Positions 19,429 through 29,071 of a stretch of 64,000 nt of DNA are shown here, in pieces. A model generated the notes under the pieces. It searched no databases, was not told where the DNA came from, and was given only the letters and a program-made list of their open reading frames with translations. The stretch is from Caballeronia fortuita (GTDB lineage: Bacteria > Pseudomonadota > Gammaproteobacteria > Burkholderiales > Burkholderiaceae): the NCBI RefSeq assembly GCF_001544835.2, contig NZ_FCNX02000007.1:124001-188000 (forward strand). Direction: 5' to 3'. Made by a program: the position numbers and the translations under genes. Numbering within the stretch: the stretch's first letter is position 1; each line of letters begins with the position of its first letter.

Positions 19429-19458
19429 AATTCAGAATTTTAACAAAGGCGCTGCGAG

Positions 19459-20955
19459 ATGGCCGACTTTGATGTGGGTCTGGTGTGGTTTCGGCGAGAC
19501 CTGCGCGCGGCAGACAATGCTGCACTCTATCACGCGCTTACAAGGTGCCGCCGCGTGCTATGCGCCTTCGTTTTCGATCGCGATATTCTCGCGCCGCTCG
19601 ACAGAAAAGACCGGCGCGTGCCGTTCATCCATGCGAGCGTCGTGGAGCTGGAGCGCACGCTGCGCGAGGCCGGTGGCGCGCTGATCGTGCGCTACGGCCA
19701 TCCTGTTCACGACGTTCCGGCGCTCGCGCGCGAATGCGGCGTGAATGCCGTGTTCGCCAATCGCGATTACGAACCGGCGGCGAAGGCGCGCGACGAAGCG
19801 GTCGCGGCGAGACTCGTGAGTCAGGACATCGCGTTTTTCACGTTCAAGGATCAGGCCGTCTTCGATCATGACGATGTGATGACAGGCGCGGGCAAGCCCT
19901 ATACGGTCTTCACGCCCTACAAGCGCAAATGGCTCGCGACGCTCACGCCGGATGCGCTGAAACCCTACGCGTCCGAAGATCATCTGAACGCGCTCGCGAA
20001 ACCGCCGGCAGGCGTGAAGCATACGGTTCCATCGCTTTCCGAACTCGGCTTTCCCGATGCGCACGGCCCGGCGTTTCCGGCCGGTACGAGCGGCGCCTAT
20101 GAACTTTTCGACGATTTCCGCGACCGTATGACCGATTACGGCCGCACCCGCGATTTCCCCGCGCTAAAGGGCCCGAGCTATCTCGGCGTGCATTTGCGGC
20201 ACGGCACCATGTCGATCCGCGCGCTCGCCCGCAGCGCCCACGATGCGCAGCGTCACGGCGACAACGGCGCGCAGACGTGGCTCGGAGAGCTGATCTGGCG
20301 AGAGTTCTATTTCTCCGTGCTGCACCATTTTCCGCACGTCGGCGTGGCCGGCGATCATCGCGCGTTCAAGCCGGAATACGACCGCATCCGCTGGGAAACC
20401 GGCGACGCCGCCGACGCGAATTTCGCCGCGTGGCGCACGGGACAGACGGGCTATCCGCTCGTCGATGCCGCAATGCGCCAGATCAACACATCGGGCTATA
20501 TGCACAACCGGCTGCGCATGGTGGTGGCGAGCTTTCTGACGAAGGATCTCGGCATCGACTGGCGGCGCGGCGAAGCCTATTTCGAAGGGCTATTGAACGA
20601 CTTCGAACTGTCGAACAACAACGGCGGATGGCAATGGGCCGCGTCGAGCGGCTGCGACGCGCAGCCTTATTTCCGCATCTTCAATCCGGTCACGCAGTCG
20701 CGCAATTTCGATTCGGCGGGCAAGTTCATCCGTCATTACGTGCCGGAAATCGCCGGATTGTCCGATCGCGATATCCACGCGCCGTGGCTCGCCAAGCCCG
20801 ATGCGCTCGCCGCCGCGAAGATCGCGCTCGGCGCGGACTATCCGCTGCCGGTCGTCGATCACGAAGCCGCGAGAAAGCGCACGCTCGTGCGCTATGACGT
20901 CGTGCGCGGGCCGGGCGCGAAGAAGCGACCAGCCGATGGAGCCGACGAAGATTAG
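19459..20955 (+). CDS. phrB: Deoxyribodipyrimidine photo-lyase (CPD class I)
   Basis: Light-dependent repair of cyclobutane pyrimidine dimers. The 498-residue protein has the N-terminal antenna domain (GLVWFRRDLRAADNAAL, 6-22) and a C-terminal FAD-binding domain with GELIWREFYFS, YMHNRLRMVVASFL, the Trp-rich NNNGGWQWAASSGCDAQPYF and IFNPVTQS. All are standard for CPD photolyase, not for Cry-DASH. The start ATG follows a short AT-rich stretch. Its last 4 bp overlap the convergent gene. Confidence 0.95.
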   Translation: MADFDVGLVWFRRDLRAADNAALYHALTRCRRVLCAFVFDRDILAPLDRKDRRVPFIHASVVELERTLREAGGALIVRYGHPVHDVPALARECGVNAVFANRDYEPAAKARDEAVAARLVSQDIAFFTFKDQAVFDHDDVMTGAGKPYTVFTPYKRKWLATLTPDALKPYASEDHLNALAKPPAGVKHTVPSLSELGFPDAHGPAFPAGTSGAYELFDDFRDRMTDYGRTRDFPALKGPSYLGVHLRHGTMSIRALARSAHDAQRHGDNGAQTWLGELIWREFYFSVLHHFPHVGVAGDHRAFKPEYDRIRWETGDAADANFAAWRTGQTGYPLVDAAMRQINTSGYMHNRLRMVVASFLTKDLGIDWRRGEAYFEGLLNDFELSNNNGGWQWAASSGCDAQPYFRIFNPVTQSRNFDSAGKFIRHYVPEIAGLSDRDIHAPWLAKPDALAAAKIALGADYPLPVVDHEAARKRTLVRYDVVRGPGAKKRPADGADED

Positions 20956-22346
20956 CGCGTGATCGGCGCGGGCTTTTCGATCATCGCGGTCAGCGCGACG
21001 ATCGATCCGCGACCCTCGGAAGGCGCGATGCCGGCGGCCGCCTGATGCAGCATCGAACGCAGCATCTGCGCGGCGCGCTCAGGAACGGTTGCGTCGACGC
21101 CGCGCGTCGCACCTTCAGCGCCGTCGGCGTGCGTCTCTCCGTGATGCGCGACGCGCCGCCATGCGAGGCCGAGCGTGTCGGCGAGCAGGGCGACGTGCCC
21201 GAGCCCCAACGCGCAAGCCGCCGCGCCCAGCCGATGCGACGCGTCCGCCGCCGACAGCGCCGCCGCTTCGTCGACCATGCCGGTTTCGTTCGCCTGCGTG
21301 CCGCGTTCGACGAGCGCGTCGATCGACGTCTCCGCGCTCTGCAGGAAATCCTCGTAAGCCGCCGCGTTCACGCGCAGCACGCCGAGATCGCGCGTCGCGG
21401 CTTCGCGCGACGCTTCCTCGCCCGCCTGCACCGCGCCCTCTTCCCACGCCGCCTGCGATGCCGGCGTCGCCGCGACGTGCCACGCGACCGTCAGGCCGTA
21501 GTCGCACAGGACGTCGACGTGCGCGGCATCTTCCGGACCCGCGCCGTAGAGCGCGAAGTCGCGCCACAGGAGCGCGAGCGTCGCGCGCACGAGCGAGCGG
21601 GGCGCGTACGACAGCGCGTGCGCCTGATCCGCGAGCACAAGGTTAAAGCGCGCGTAGAGGCGCTTCACGTCGGCGGTGTTGTCGAACGCGCCGCCGTTGC
21701 GCTGCGCGCGCTCGCGCAGCGCACGAACCGCCGACGACGCGAGCCGCCAGAAATCGTAGGGATCGGGGCCGCGCAGTTCGTCGAGACAGGCATCGAGGCG
21801 CGCGAAGGCATCGGAGGCGGCTTCGGCTGGACCGCGCAGCAGCGTCAGCAGCGTTTCCTCGTAACGGGCGCGCGTGTGGACGAGCCGCTCCGGCGCGATG
21901 CCGCGCAGGGTCGCCGGCGCGATGGCGCGGCCGACGAGCGCGAGGTCGTCGTAGGAAACCGGCGCGATGCGCGTGTGCGACGCGAGCAGCGCATGCAGCC
22001 CGCGATAGTGATCGAAGAGCGCCGTCGAGCACGACAGTTCGCGCAGATTGCGCCGCTCGACCGCCCCGCGAAACGTGGCGATCGCATCGGCGATATGCGC
22101 ATGGCTCGCCTCCGATTCCTCGCCGAGCGGCGCGACGAGCGCGAGCGCCTCGGCGAAGCGCTGCGCAGGCAGCCAGCCCGCCGAATGCAGCGCGGCGATG
22201 GCGCGTTTGAGCGCGGCACCGGTCTCGCCCTGACGCTGGAACGCGTGCAGCGCGTCGGTCAGCGCCATTTCGGCGAGTCGCACCGATCCGCCGCGCGGAT
22301 TGGGCAGGGCTTCGAAAGGAACGGACAGATCGGGACGAGATGTCAT
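20952..22346 (-). CDS. FimL/ChpA N-terminal-like protein (probable degenerate Hpt domains)
   Basis: A 464-residue, Ala-rich, almost fully helical soluble protein without membrane segments. The layout (NPRGGSVRLAEMALTDALHAFQRQGETG near the start, long helical middle, RGTQANETGMVDEAAAL near residue 360) resembles the non-catalytic N-terminal part of ChpA/PilL-type kinases and the scaffold protein FimL, which act in type IV pilus and cAMP signalling in Pseudomonas. I assign this from recalled pattern only. No pil or che gene is nearby. ATG 22346 is preferred; a GTG at 22358 is also possible. Confidence 0.5.
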   Translation of the reverse strand: MTSRPDLSVPFEALPNPRGGSVRLAEMALTDALHAFQRQGETGAALKRAIAALHSAGWLPAQRFAEALALVAPLGEESEASHAHIADAIATFRGAVERRNLRELSCSTALFDHYRGLHALLASHTRIAPVSYDDLALVGRAIAPATLRGIAPERLVHTRARYEETLLTLLRGPAEAASDAFARLDACLDELRGPDPYDFWRLASSAVRALRERAQRNGGAFDNTADVKRLYARFNLVLADQAHALSYAPRSLVRATLALLWRDFALYGAGPEDAAHVDVLCDYGLTVAWHVAATPASQAAWEEGAVQAGEEASREAATRDLGVLRVNAAAYEDFLQSAETSIDALVERGTQANETGMVDEAAALSAADASHRLGAAACALGLGHVALLADTLGLAWRRVAHHGETHADGAEGATRGVDATVPERAAQMLRSMLHQAAAGIAPSEGRGSIVALTAMIEKPAPITR

Positions 22347-22708
22347 AACAGCGCTCACAAGCCGGTTCGCGCGCGCGGAGATCGATGCCGCCGTCGCACG
22401 CGGTTGAAATGCGTTATCGGCAGACGAAGGAAGGCCATTGCCTCGCCTGCTTCAAGCGTATGCCTTAGCGTATGCCTTATCGGACCGATGCGGAAAACCA
22501 GACGCGCCGCGGCCCTTCGCACATCTGTTTGCCAACATCGCGCGGCGCCGGAACGCCGCAACGAACTCGTCTGACGCTGCATACCTTGAAAAATCGACAG
22601 CCGCACGACGGCTGCCTCACGCGCGGCACGCGCCGTCGTCGACGAACGCGGTCCGCAAAAAACGCGCGCCGCATGACGCGAGTCATGCGGCGCGGCAGAA
22701 CGACAAGA
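22347..22708. other. Intergenic region without a recognised gene
   Basis: Some 360 bp separate the FimL-like gene start from the rubredoxin stop. Apart from the strong leftward terminator at 22655-22694 I see no gene. Frames crossing it in either direction have no ribosome sites and an Arg-rich composition typical of noncoding high-GC sequence. The near duplication gcgtatgccttagcgtatgc around 22457-22476 sits in the probable upstream region of the FimL-like gene. Confidence 0.5.
22655..22694 (-). terminator. Rho-independent terminator after rubredoxin
   Basis: Perfect 13-bp arms (22665-22677 and 22682-22694) with a GCGA tetraloop. On the minus strand the hairpin is followed by GCG and a run of six T. 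It begins 14 bp after the rubredoxin stop. Confidence 0.85.
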
Positions 22709-22879
22709 TCAGATCTGAACCATCTCGAAATCTTCCTTGCGGGCTCCGCATTCGGGACAGGTCCAGTTGATCGGAACGTCCTCCCAGCGCGTGCCCGGCG
22801 CGATGCCCTCTTCGGGCAATCCCGCCTCCTCGTCGTAGATCCAGCCGCAGATCAGGCACATCCAGCTTCTGTATTCCAT
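22709..22879 (-). CDS. rubA: Rubredoxin
   Basis: A 56-residue protein with both iron-binding knuckles, CLICGWIYDE (8-17) and CPECGARKEDF (41-51), so a one-iron FeCys4 electron carrier in the cytoplasm. Between them are the usual GIAPGTRWEDVP residues. The start is ATG 22879. It is divergent from the ThiD-like gene, a pairing seen in other betaproteobacteria. The redox partner cannot be told from this window. Confidence 0.95.
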   Translation of the reverse strand: MEYRSWMCLICGWIYDEEAGLPEEGIAPGTRWEDVPINWTCPECGARKEDFEMVQI

Positions 22880-23144
22880 ACTTATGCCGAGTCGATTGGT
22901 CGGTTGAAATTAGGACATGATGGTACCGTGTTGCCGTGTCGATGCCTAGCAAGCAGGCTGCCCGGTTCGGACGATCGTGACATCCATCGAAACGGTCGCC
23001 GCGTCCGAGCTGACGCCCGAGGCTAGCGCGCCGGAAAAAAGTGCGCAAAGAAAACTGCCCGGCGGCATTAGGCCGCATAATCAGACATGACCGAGCGGGC
23101 ATACGCTCAGCGCCGATCGTCCATTCAAGCAATCCAATACCAAA

Positions 23145-24035
23145 ATGTCCGCTTTTGCCATGACCGGCGATTCCCCACCGATCGTTCTTGCCTTCGGACT
23201 TTCCGATCCCACGGGGGGATCGGGCCTCCAGGCCGACTTGCTGACGCTCGCGAGCATGGGCTGCCACGGCGCGACCGTGTTGACCGGCTACGCGGTGCGC
23301 GATTCCGCCACCTGCGATGAAGTCACCGGGCTCGACCCGGACGCCGTCGCGACGCAGGCGCGCATGTTGCTGGAGGACATGCCGGTCGCCGCGTTCAAGA
23401 TCGGCGCGGCGACGCGCGCAGAGGTCGTGTCCGCCATCGCCGAGGTCGTCTCCGACTACGACGACGTGCCGCTGATTCTCGCGCCGGATTTCACGCTCGA
23501 CGACGAACACGTGCTGTCCGCCGACGAACTGCGCGAATCGCTCGCCGATCTGCTCGTGCCGCAGACCACCATGCTGATTGCCGATCACGCCACCTTACTG
23601 CAACTCGCGCAGCCGGACAGCGACGCCGAATCGCCGACGCTCGATTCCGCGATATCCCACATTCTGGCGCAAGGCTGCGAGTACGTGCTCGCGATGGAAA
23701 CCGGCACGCATCGTCACGTGAACACGCTCTACAGCGAGGAAGGACTCGTGCGGCAGGACACGTGGGAGCGCAGCGTGCAACGCATCATGGGCCTGACCGA
23801 TACCCTCGGCTCGGCCGTCGCCGCCTTGCTCGCGAACGGCCAAGAGCCGGCCGAAGCCGCGCGCGAGGCGCAGGAGTACGTGTTCCAGGCGGCGCGCGCC
23901 GCGTTCCGGCCCGGCATGGGCGCGTATCTGCCCGATCGTTTTTTCTGGGCGCGTTCGAACGATGCCGACGAAGACGGCGAGGCTTCCTCGCCGCCCGACG
24001 ATTCCACGGGATTGCCCGGAGAGGCCCGGCACTGA
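23145..24035 (+). CDS. thiD: ThiD-like hydroxymethylpyrimidine/phosphomethylpyrimidine kinase
   Basis: A ribokinase-fold protein of 296 residues. The N-terminus LAFGLSDPTGGSGLQADLLTLASMGCHG matches ThiD (usual form SDSGGGAGIQADL), and VAAFKIG fits as well. The C-terminal catalytic loop, normally GTGCTLSSA in ThiD, reads LTDTLGSAVAALLANG, so the glycines and the Cys differ. An acidic tail (about 265-296) extends past the family end. The role in thiamine synthesis is therefore likely but not certain. An in-frame ATG five codons later (23160) is an alternative start. Confidence 0.75.
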   Translation: MSAFAMTGDSPPIVLAFGLSDPTGGSGLQADLLTLASMGCHGATVLTGYAVRDSATCDEVTGLDPDAVATQARMLLEDMPVAAFKIGAATRAEVVSAIAEVVSDYDDVPLILAPDFTLDDEHVLSADELRESLADLLVPQTTMLIADHATLLQLAQPDSDAESPTLDSAISHILAQGCEYVLAMETGTHRHVNTLYSEEGLVRQDTWERSVQRIMGLTDTLGSAVAALLANGQEPAEAAREAQEYVFQAARAAFRPGMGAYLPDRFFWARSNDADEDGEASSPPDDSTGLPGEARH

Positions 24036-24072
24036 CATCGACCCACGATAAGAAGGGAGGCGACGCGAGCCC

Positions 24073-24852
24073 ATGCCATACCGACTGCCCCATCTGCACA
24101 AGCCCGGCCCGCAAGGCGCAATCCGCATCGGCTGCGCGGGCTGGGGTCTGTCGAGCGCCGTCTCCGCGAGCTTTCCGCACGATGGCACGCATCTGGAACG
24201 CTATGCGCACGTGCTGACATGCGTCGAGATCAACTCCAGTTTCTACAAGCCGCATCGCGAGCAGACTTACGCGCGCTGGGCCGAGAGCGTGCCCGAATCG
24301 TTCCGCTTCTCGGTCAAGCTGCCGAAGGCGATCACGCATGACGCGCGCCTCGTCGATACCGAATCCCTGCTCGACGAATTCCTGCAAGCGGCCGGACAAC
24401 TCGGCGACAAGCTCGGCTGCTGGCTCGTGCAACTGCCGCCGAGCCTGCCGTTCGATCACGACGTCGCGGAGACATTCTTCAAGGTGCTGCGCGCGCGCAC
24501 GACGCTGCCGATCGCGTTCGAGGCGCGCGAACACGGCTGGTTCACGACGCACGCGGCGGCGTTGCTGAAGGCGCATCACATCGCATACGTCGATGCAGAC
24601 CCGATCCCCGACGAATGCGAGATCAAGCATCGCGCGGACACATCGCTCGTTTATGTGCGGCTACACGGCTCGCCCGAGCTCTACAAGTCTTCCTACGACT
24701 ACACCTATCTCGACGATCTCGCGCGCACGCTCAACAACCGCGCGAAGAAGACGCCCGAAGTCTGGTGCATCTTCGACAATACCGCCGAGAGCCACGCGCA
24801 GCCCAACGCGCTGCATCTGATGGAGCGGCTGCGGATTCATCACAAGGTCTGA
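24073..24852 (+). CDS. DUF72 (YecE) family protein
   Basis: A TIM-barrel protein of 259 residues, recognised from IRIGCAGWGLSS near residue 17, VEINSSFYKPHREQTYARWAESVPESFRFSVKLPKAITHD and a late VYVRLHGS. The family is widespread and structurally defined but its reaction is unknown. It starts 37 bp after the ThiD-like gene and is followed 23 bp later by a small exported protein, so the three could share a transcript. Confidence 0.9.
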   Translation: MPYRLPHLHKPGPQGAIRIGCAGWGLSSAVSASFPHDGTHLERYAHVLTCVEINSSFYKPHREQTYARWAESVPESFRFSVKLPKAITHDARLVDTESLLDEFLQAAGQLGDKLGCWLVQLPPSLPFDHDVAETFFKVLRARTTLPIAFEAREHGWFTTHAAALLKAHHIAYVDADPIPDECEIKHRADTSLVYVRLHGSPELYKSSYDYTYLDDLARTLNNRAKKTPEVWCIFDNTAESHAQPNALHLMERLRIHHKV

Positions 24853-24875
24853 AGTTCTTTCTGGAGGCTCTCTAG

Positions 24876-25268
24876 ATGCTCAAGCTGCTTGCGGCTACGT
24901 TCGCCGCGTCTTTCATTTTTACGGCCACACCCGCGCACGCGCAGAACGCCACGCCCGCCGGCGACGGCACGTTTCTGCTGACGATCTTCCTCAAGCACGA
25001 CGAATCGAAGACGCTGCCGCAGATCAACCAGCAGTTGAAGGAGCAAGGCTACTTCAAGCAGTTCCCGCCGCCGGGCGTCGAGGTGGTGTCGTGGTATGTG
25101 ATGATGGGCATCGGTCAGGTCGTGACGCTGCGCGTGCCTGCGGACCGCCTGCGCGAGGTGAACCGCGCGATCGAGAGCACCGCTTGGGGCGGATATCGGA
25201 CGGAGTTTTATCCGACTTACGACTACAAGGCCGCCGCGCAGAAGTTGCGCGAGGAGATGAACAAGTAA
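24876..25268 (+). CDS. Small exported protein of unknown function
   Basis: A 130-residue protein with a clear Sec signal peptide (LKLLAATFAASFIFTATPAHAQ, probable cut after AHA about residue 22). The mature part (FLLTIFLKHDESKTLPQINQQL, VVSWYVMMGIGQVVTLRVPA) resembles a small ferredoxin-like alpha/beta fold, but I do not recognise a named family. The ribosome site CTGGAGG precedes ATG 24876. It is the last gene before a bidirectional terminator. Confidence 0.8.
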   Translation: MLKLLAATFAASFIFTATPAHAQNATPAGDGTFLLTIFLKHDESKTLPQINQQLKEQGYFKQFPPPGVEVVSWYVMMGIGQVVTLRVPADRLREVNRAIESTAWGGYRTEFYPTYDYKAAAQKLREEMNK

Positions 25269-25283
25269 CGCTCGTTACGAACG

Positions 25284-25314
25284 AAAAAAAACCCGCATCG
25301 CTGCGGGTTTTTTC
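25284..25314. terminator. Bidirectional rho-independent terminator
   Basis: Arms AACCCGCA (25290-25297) and TGCGGGTT (25302-25309) with a TCGC loop, preceded by a run of A and followed by a run of T. It can stop both the rightward small-protein transcript and leftward groESL transcription. Confidence 0.88.
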
Positions 25315-25371
25315 TTTGGCATGACGCGAGCCTCTTTCGAAGCCCGCGCCGATGTACTGGCCGAAGCCGAA

Positions 25372-27078
<1,707 letters not shown>

Positions 27079-27091
27079 TCAAAAAGGATGC

Positions 27092-27382
27092 TTACTTGAC
27101 CAGAACGGCCATGATGTCTTCTTCGCGCATGACGAGCAGTTCCTGCCCGTCGACCTTGACGGTCTGGCCAGCGTACTTGCCGAACAGAACGCGGTCGCCG
27201 ACCTTCACGTCGAGGGCGATTTGCGCGCCCTTGTCATCGCGCTTGCCCGGGCCGATGGCCAGGACTTCGCCTTGATCCGGCTTTTCAGCGGCTGCTTCAG
27301 GGATCACGATGCCCGATGCGGTCTTGGTTTCCTGGTCCAGACGCTTGACGATGACGCGATCGTGCAAAGGACGAAGGTTCAT
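27092..27382 (-). CDS. groS: Co-chaperonin GroES (10 kDa)
   Basis: A 96-residue heptameric lid of Gro[17 protein letters not shown] (2-16), the mobile loop [11 protein letters not shown] (18-28) that binds GroEL, and [12 protein letters not shown]. The start ATG at 27382 has an AGAGAGGAG ribosome site. The frame upstream to 27577 is untranslated leader containing the promoter and CIRCE. Confidence 0.98.
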   Translation of the reverse strand: MNLRPLHDRVIVKRLDQETKTASGIVIPEAAAEKPDQGEVLAIGPGKRDDKGAQIALDVKVGDRVLFGKYAGQTVKVDGQELLVMREEDIMAVLVK

Positions 27383-27461
27383 ACACACTCCTCTCTTGAA
27401 TGAGACTGAAAACGCGGGAAAACCCGTCCTTTGAGAAGAATCTCGCCAGACGGCAAACTTG

Positions 27462-27488
27462 TTAGCACTCTCGTGCAGTGAGTGCCAA
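27462..27488. promoter_or_regulatory. CIRCE operator (HrcA binding site)
   Basis: TTAGCACTC (27462-27470), 9-nt spacer, GAGTGCCAA (27480-27488). The consensus is TTAGCACTC-N9-GAGTGCTAA, so only one base differs. It lies over the expected groESL transcription start, the normal position for HrcA repression. Confidence 0.95.
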
Positions 27489-27517
27489 TTATATGGACCG
27501 AGTTTGACAATTTCAAG
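27488..27517 (-). promoter_or_regulatory. groESL promoter, overlapping sigma-70 and sigma-32 type
   Basis: On the minus strand TTGAAA (27511-27516), 17-bp spacer, TATAAT (27488-27493): nearly perfect sigma-70 elements. The same -35 reads CTTGAAA and the -10 is preceded by CC (CCATATAAT), resembling the sigma-32 consensus. The -10 touches the CIRCE arm. Dual heat-shock control (activation plus HrcA repression) is the inference. Confidence 0.85.
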
Positions 27518-27763
27518 GAGGTAAAAGCCGGGAAAACGCTTAAGCAGACGGGCGTTTGAATCGCCAGAGACTCGCAAGGCGATAGCGAAGCAATCGAAAT
27601 GTGAAGGCGATTGACAGAATTAATGTCGAATCGACAAAAGTGATTTCTCCGTATCAGGGTTTCCCCTAGGTTCCGCGGCGCCTAGACTGCATCTCAACGA
27701 CGGAGCAACGGAAAGACAGTTTGTCCGCCGCGGCGTTCCTGAAAACAGCATCCGGAGGTCATC

Positions 27764-28111
27764 ATGTTCAAGTTCAAAGCACTCGTTCCCGCCATCGCCA
27801 TTGCAGCCGCACTCGCAGCGCCGGGTTTTGCGCAAGCGCGCGAAGACGGTCCTGTCACTCGTGCACAAGTGCACGCCGAGCTCGTCCAGTTCGAACGCGC
27901 CGGCTACGAACCGACCGCAGATCAGACCACCTATCCCAACGGGATCCAGGCCGCCGAAGCGCGCGTGGCCGCTCAGCAAAACGTGTCGAACGCGTCGTTC
28001 GGCGGCGTGAGCGAAGGTGCGTCGGCGTCGGGGCACGCGGGCCGTTTCGCCTTCCTCGATCGCATCGTACGTCCGTCGGCGGCGAATCCGGTCGACTTCA
28101 ATCGTCCGTAA
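27764..28111 (+). CDS. DUF4148 domain-containing exported protein
   Basis: A 115-residue periplasmic protein with signal peptide ALVPAIAIAAALAAPGFAQA (cut near residue 25), followed by the DUF4148 hallmark TRAQVHAELVQFERAGYEP. This family is abundant in Burkholderiaceae and of unknown function. A strong GGAGG ribosome site stands just before ATG 27764, and a terminator follows about 20 bp after the stop. It appears to be a single-gene unit. Confidence 0.88.
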   Translation: MFKFKALVPAIAIAAALAAPGFAQAREDGPVTRAQVHAELVQFERAGYEPTADQTTYPNGIQAAEARVAAQQNVSNASFGGVSEGASASGHAGRFAFLDRIVRPSAANPVDFNRP

Positions 28112-28134
28112 AGGGCGCTTCTCCAGGTGTCTCG

Positions 28135-28158
28135 AAGCCCGGCTCAGGCCGGGCTTTT
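28135..28158 (+). terminator. Rho-independent terminator after DUF4148 gene
   Basis: Perfect 9-bp arms AAGCCCGGC (28135-28143) and GCCGGGCTT (28148-28156), loop TCAG, followed by a short T run. Confidence 0.8.
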
Positions 28159-28270
28159 GCGCTTTGAGAAACGATGAATCGACGGCAACACACGCGTACA
28201 GCTTGCCGTAAGCATCGGATTACACGATGTTTTTAAGACTGCGCTTTTTCATCGACCCATCCGCTCGCAC

Positions 28271-28300
28271 TACAATTTGTGTCTGCCGTTGACACAAATT
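28271..28300. promoter_or_regulatory. Perfect 10-bp dyad overlapping a -10-like element before the DUF2242 gene
   Basis: AATTTGTGTC (28274-28283), 7-nt spacer, GACACAAATT (28291-28300) is a perfect inverted repeat. Its left arm overlaps TACAAT (28271-28276), a good -10 hexamer; no clear -35 is seen. It ends 17 bp before the ATG. It could be an operator at the transcription start or a 5'-UTR hairpin. Confidence 0.6.
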
Positions 28301-28317
28301 CCGGATCCGCCGCCCTC

Positions 28318-29067
28318 ATGTTCAAGCCGTCCCTGCGTCTCATCTTTGCCTCTTTTGGTTTCATCGCGCTGGCTGCGTGCGGAGGCCGCACCGCGGTCAC
28401 GCCCAGTTATCAGCAGGAGCTTTTCACTACCGGAGCGAGCCCGTTCGCGCACAACTTCGACGCCACCGTCAATGAGACCTGCGAGGCCGCGCGCCGCGCG
28501 CTGCTATCGCAAGGCTTTCTGACGACGATGAGCCAGCCCGATACCGTCGACGCCACGAAAAACTTCCAGCCGAGCGCAGAGACGCACGTCGTCGTGTCGT
28601 TTCATGTCGTGTGCACGCCCGGTGAAAACGCGACGAACCAGAGCATCGCGTATGTGAACGCGGTGCAGGACGGCTACGCGCTCAAGAAGAGCGACACATC
28701 GGCGAGCGTGGGGTTGAGCGTGCTCGGCTCGTTGTCGCTGCCGATTCGCTCGAACAGCGACGCGATGGTCAAGATCTCCAGCGAGACCGTGCCGGCGGGC
28801 AAGTTCTACGACCGCTTTTTCTTTCTGATGGGACACTGTCTGAGCACGGTGCCGCGTAGCGCGCCCGTCGCCGCCGACGAAGTGAAGAGCAAGCCGCTCG
28901 CGCCCGCGCTCATCGTGAATTCGCCCGAACTCACGCCGACGCCGATCGTCGTGCAGACGCCCGCCGCCGCCACGGCGATCCAGACCCCGGACGAAGCTGC
29001 GGCAGGCGCATCCGGCGTTCCGGCGGCGTCGGCGGCCGCTGCGCCCGCGGCCACCGTGACGCACTGA
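28318..29067 (+). CDS. DUF2242-type lipoprotein
   Basis: A 249-residue predicted lipoprotein: signal helix LIFASFGFIALAAC with lipobox ending in Cys21. The mature core (NFDATVNETCEAARRALLSQGF, DGYALKKSDTSASVGLSVLGSLSLP, GKFYDRFFFLMGH) matches the DUF2242 pattern known mainly from betaproteobacteria. The last 60 residues are a low-complexity Pro/Ala/Thr tail. I use ATG 28318 because it gives the signal peptide; the frame's upstream ATG at 28279 lies inside the dyad. Function unknown, probably outer-membrane-associated. Confidence 0.8.
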   Translation: MFKPSLRLIFASFGFIALAACGGRTAVTPSYQQELFTTGASPFAHNFDATVNETCEAARRALLSQGFLTTMSQPDTVDATKNFQPSAETHVVVSFHVVCTPGENATNQSIAYVNAVQDGYALKKSDTSASVGLSVLGSLSLPIRSNSDAMVKISSETVPAGKFYDRFFFLMGHCLSTVPRSAPVAADEVKSKPLAPALIVNSPELTPTPIVVQTPAAATAIQTPDEAAAGASGVPAASAAAAPAATVTH

Positions 29068-29071
29068 CCGA

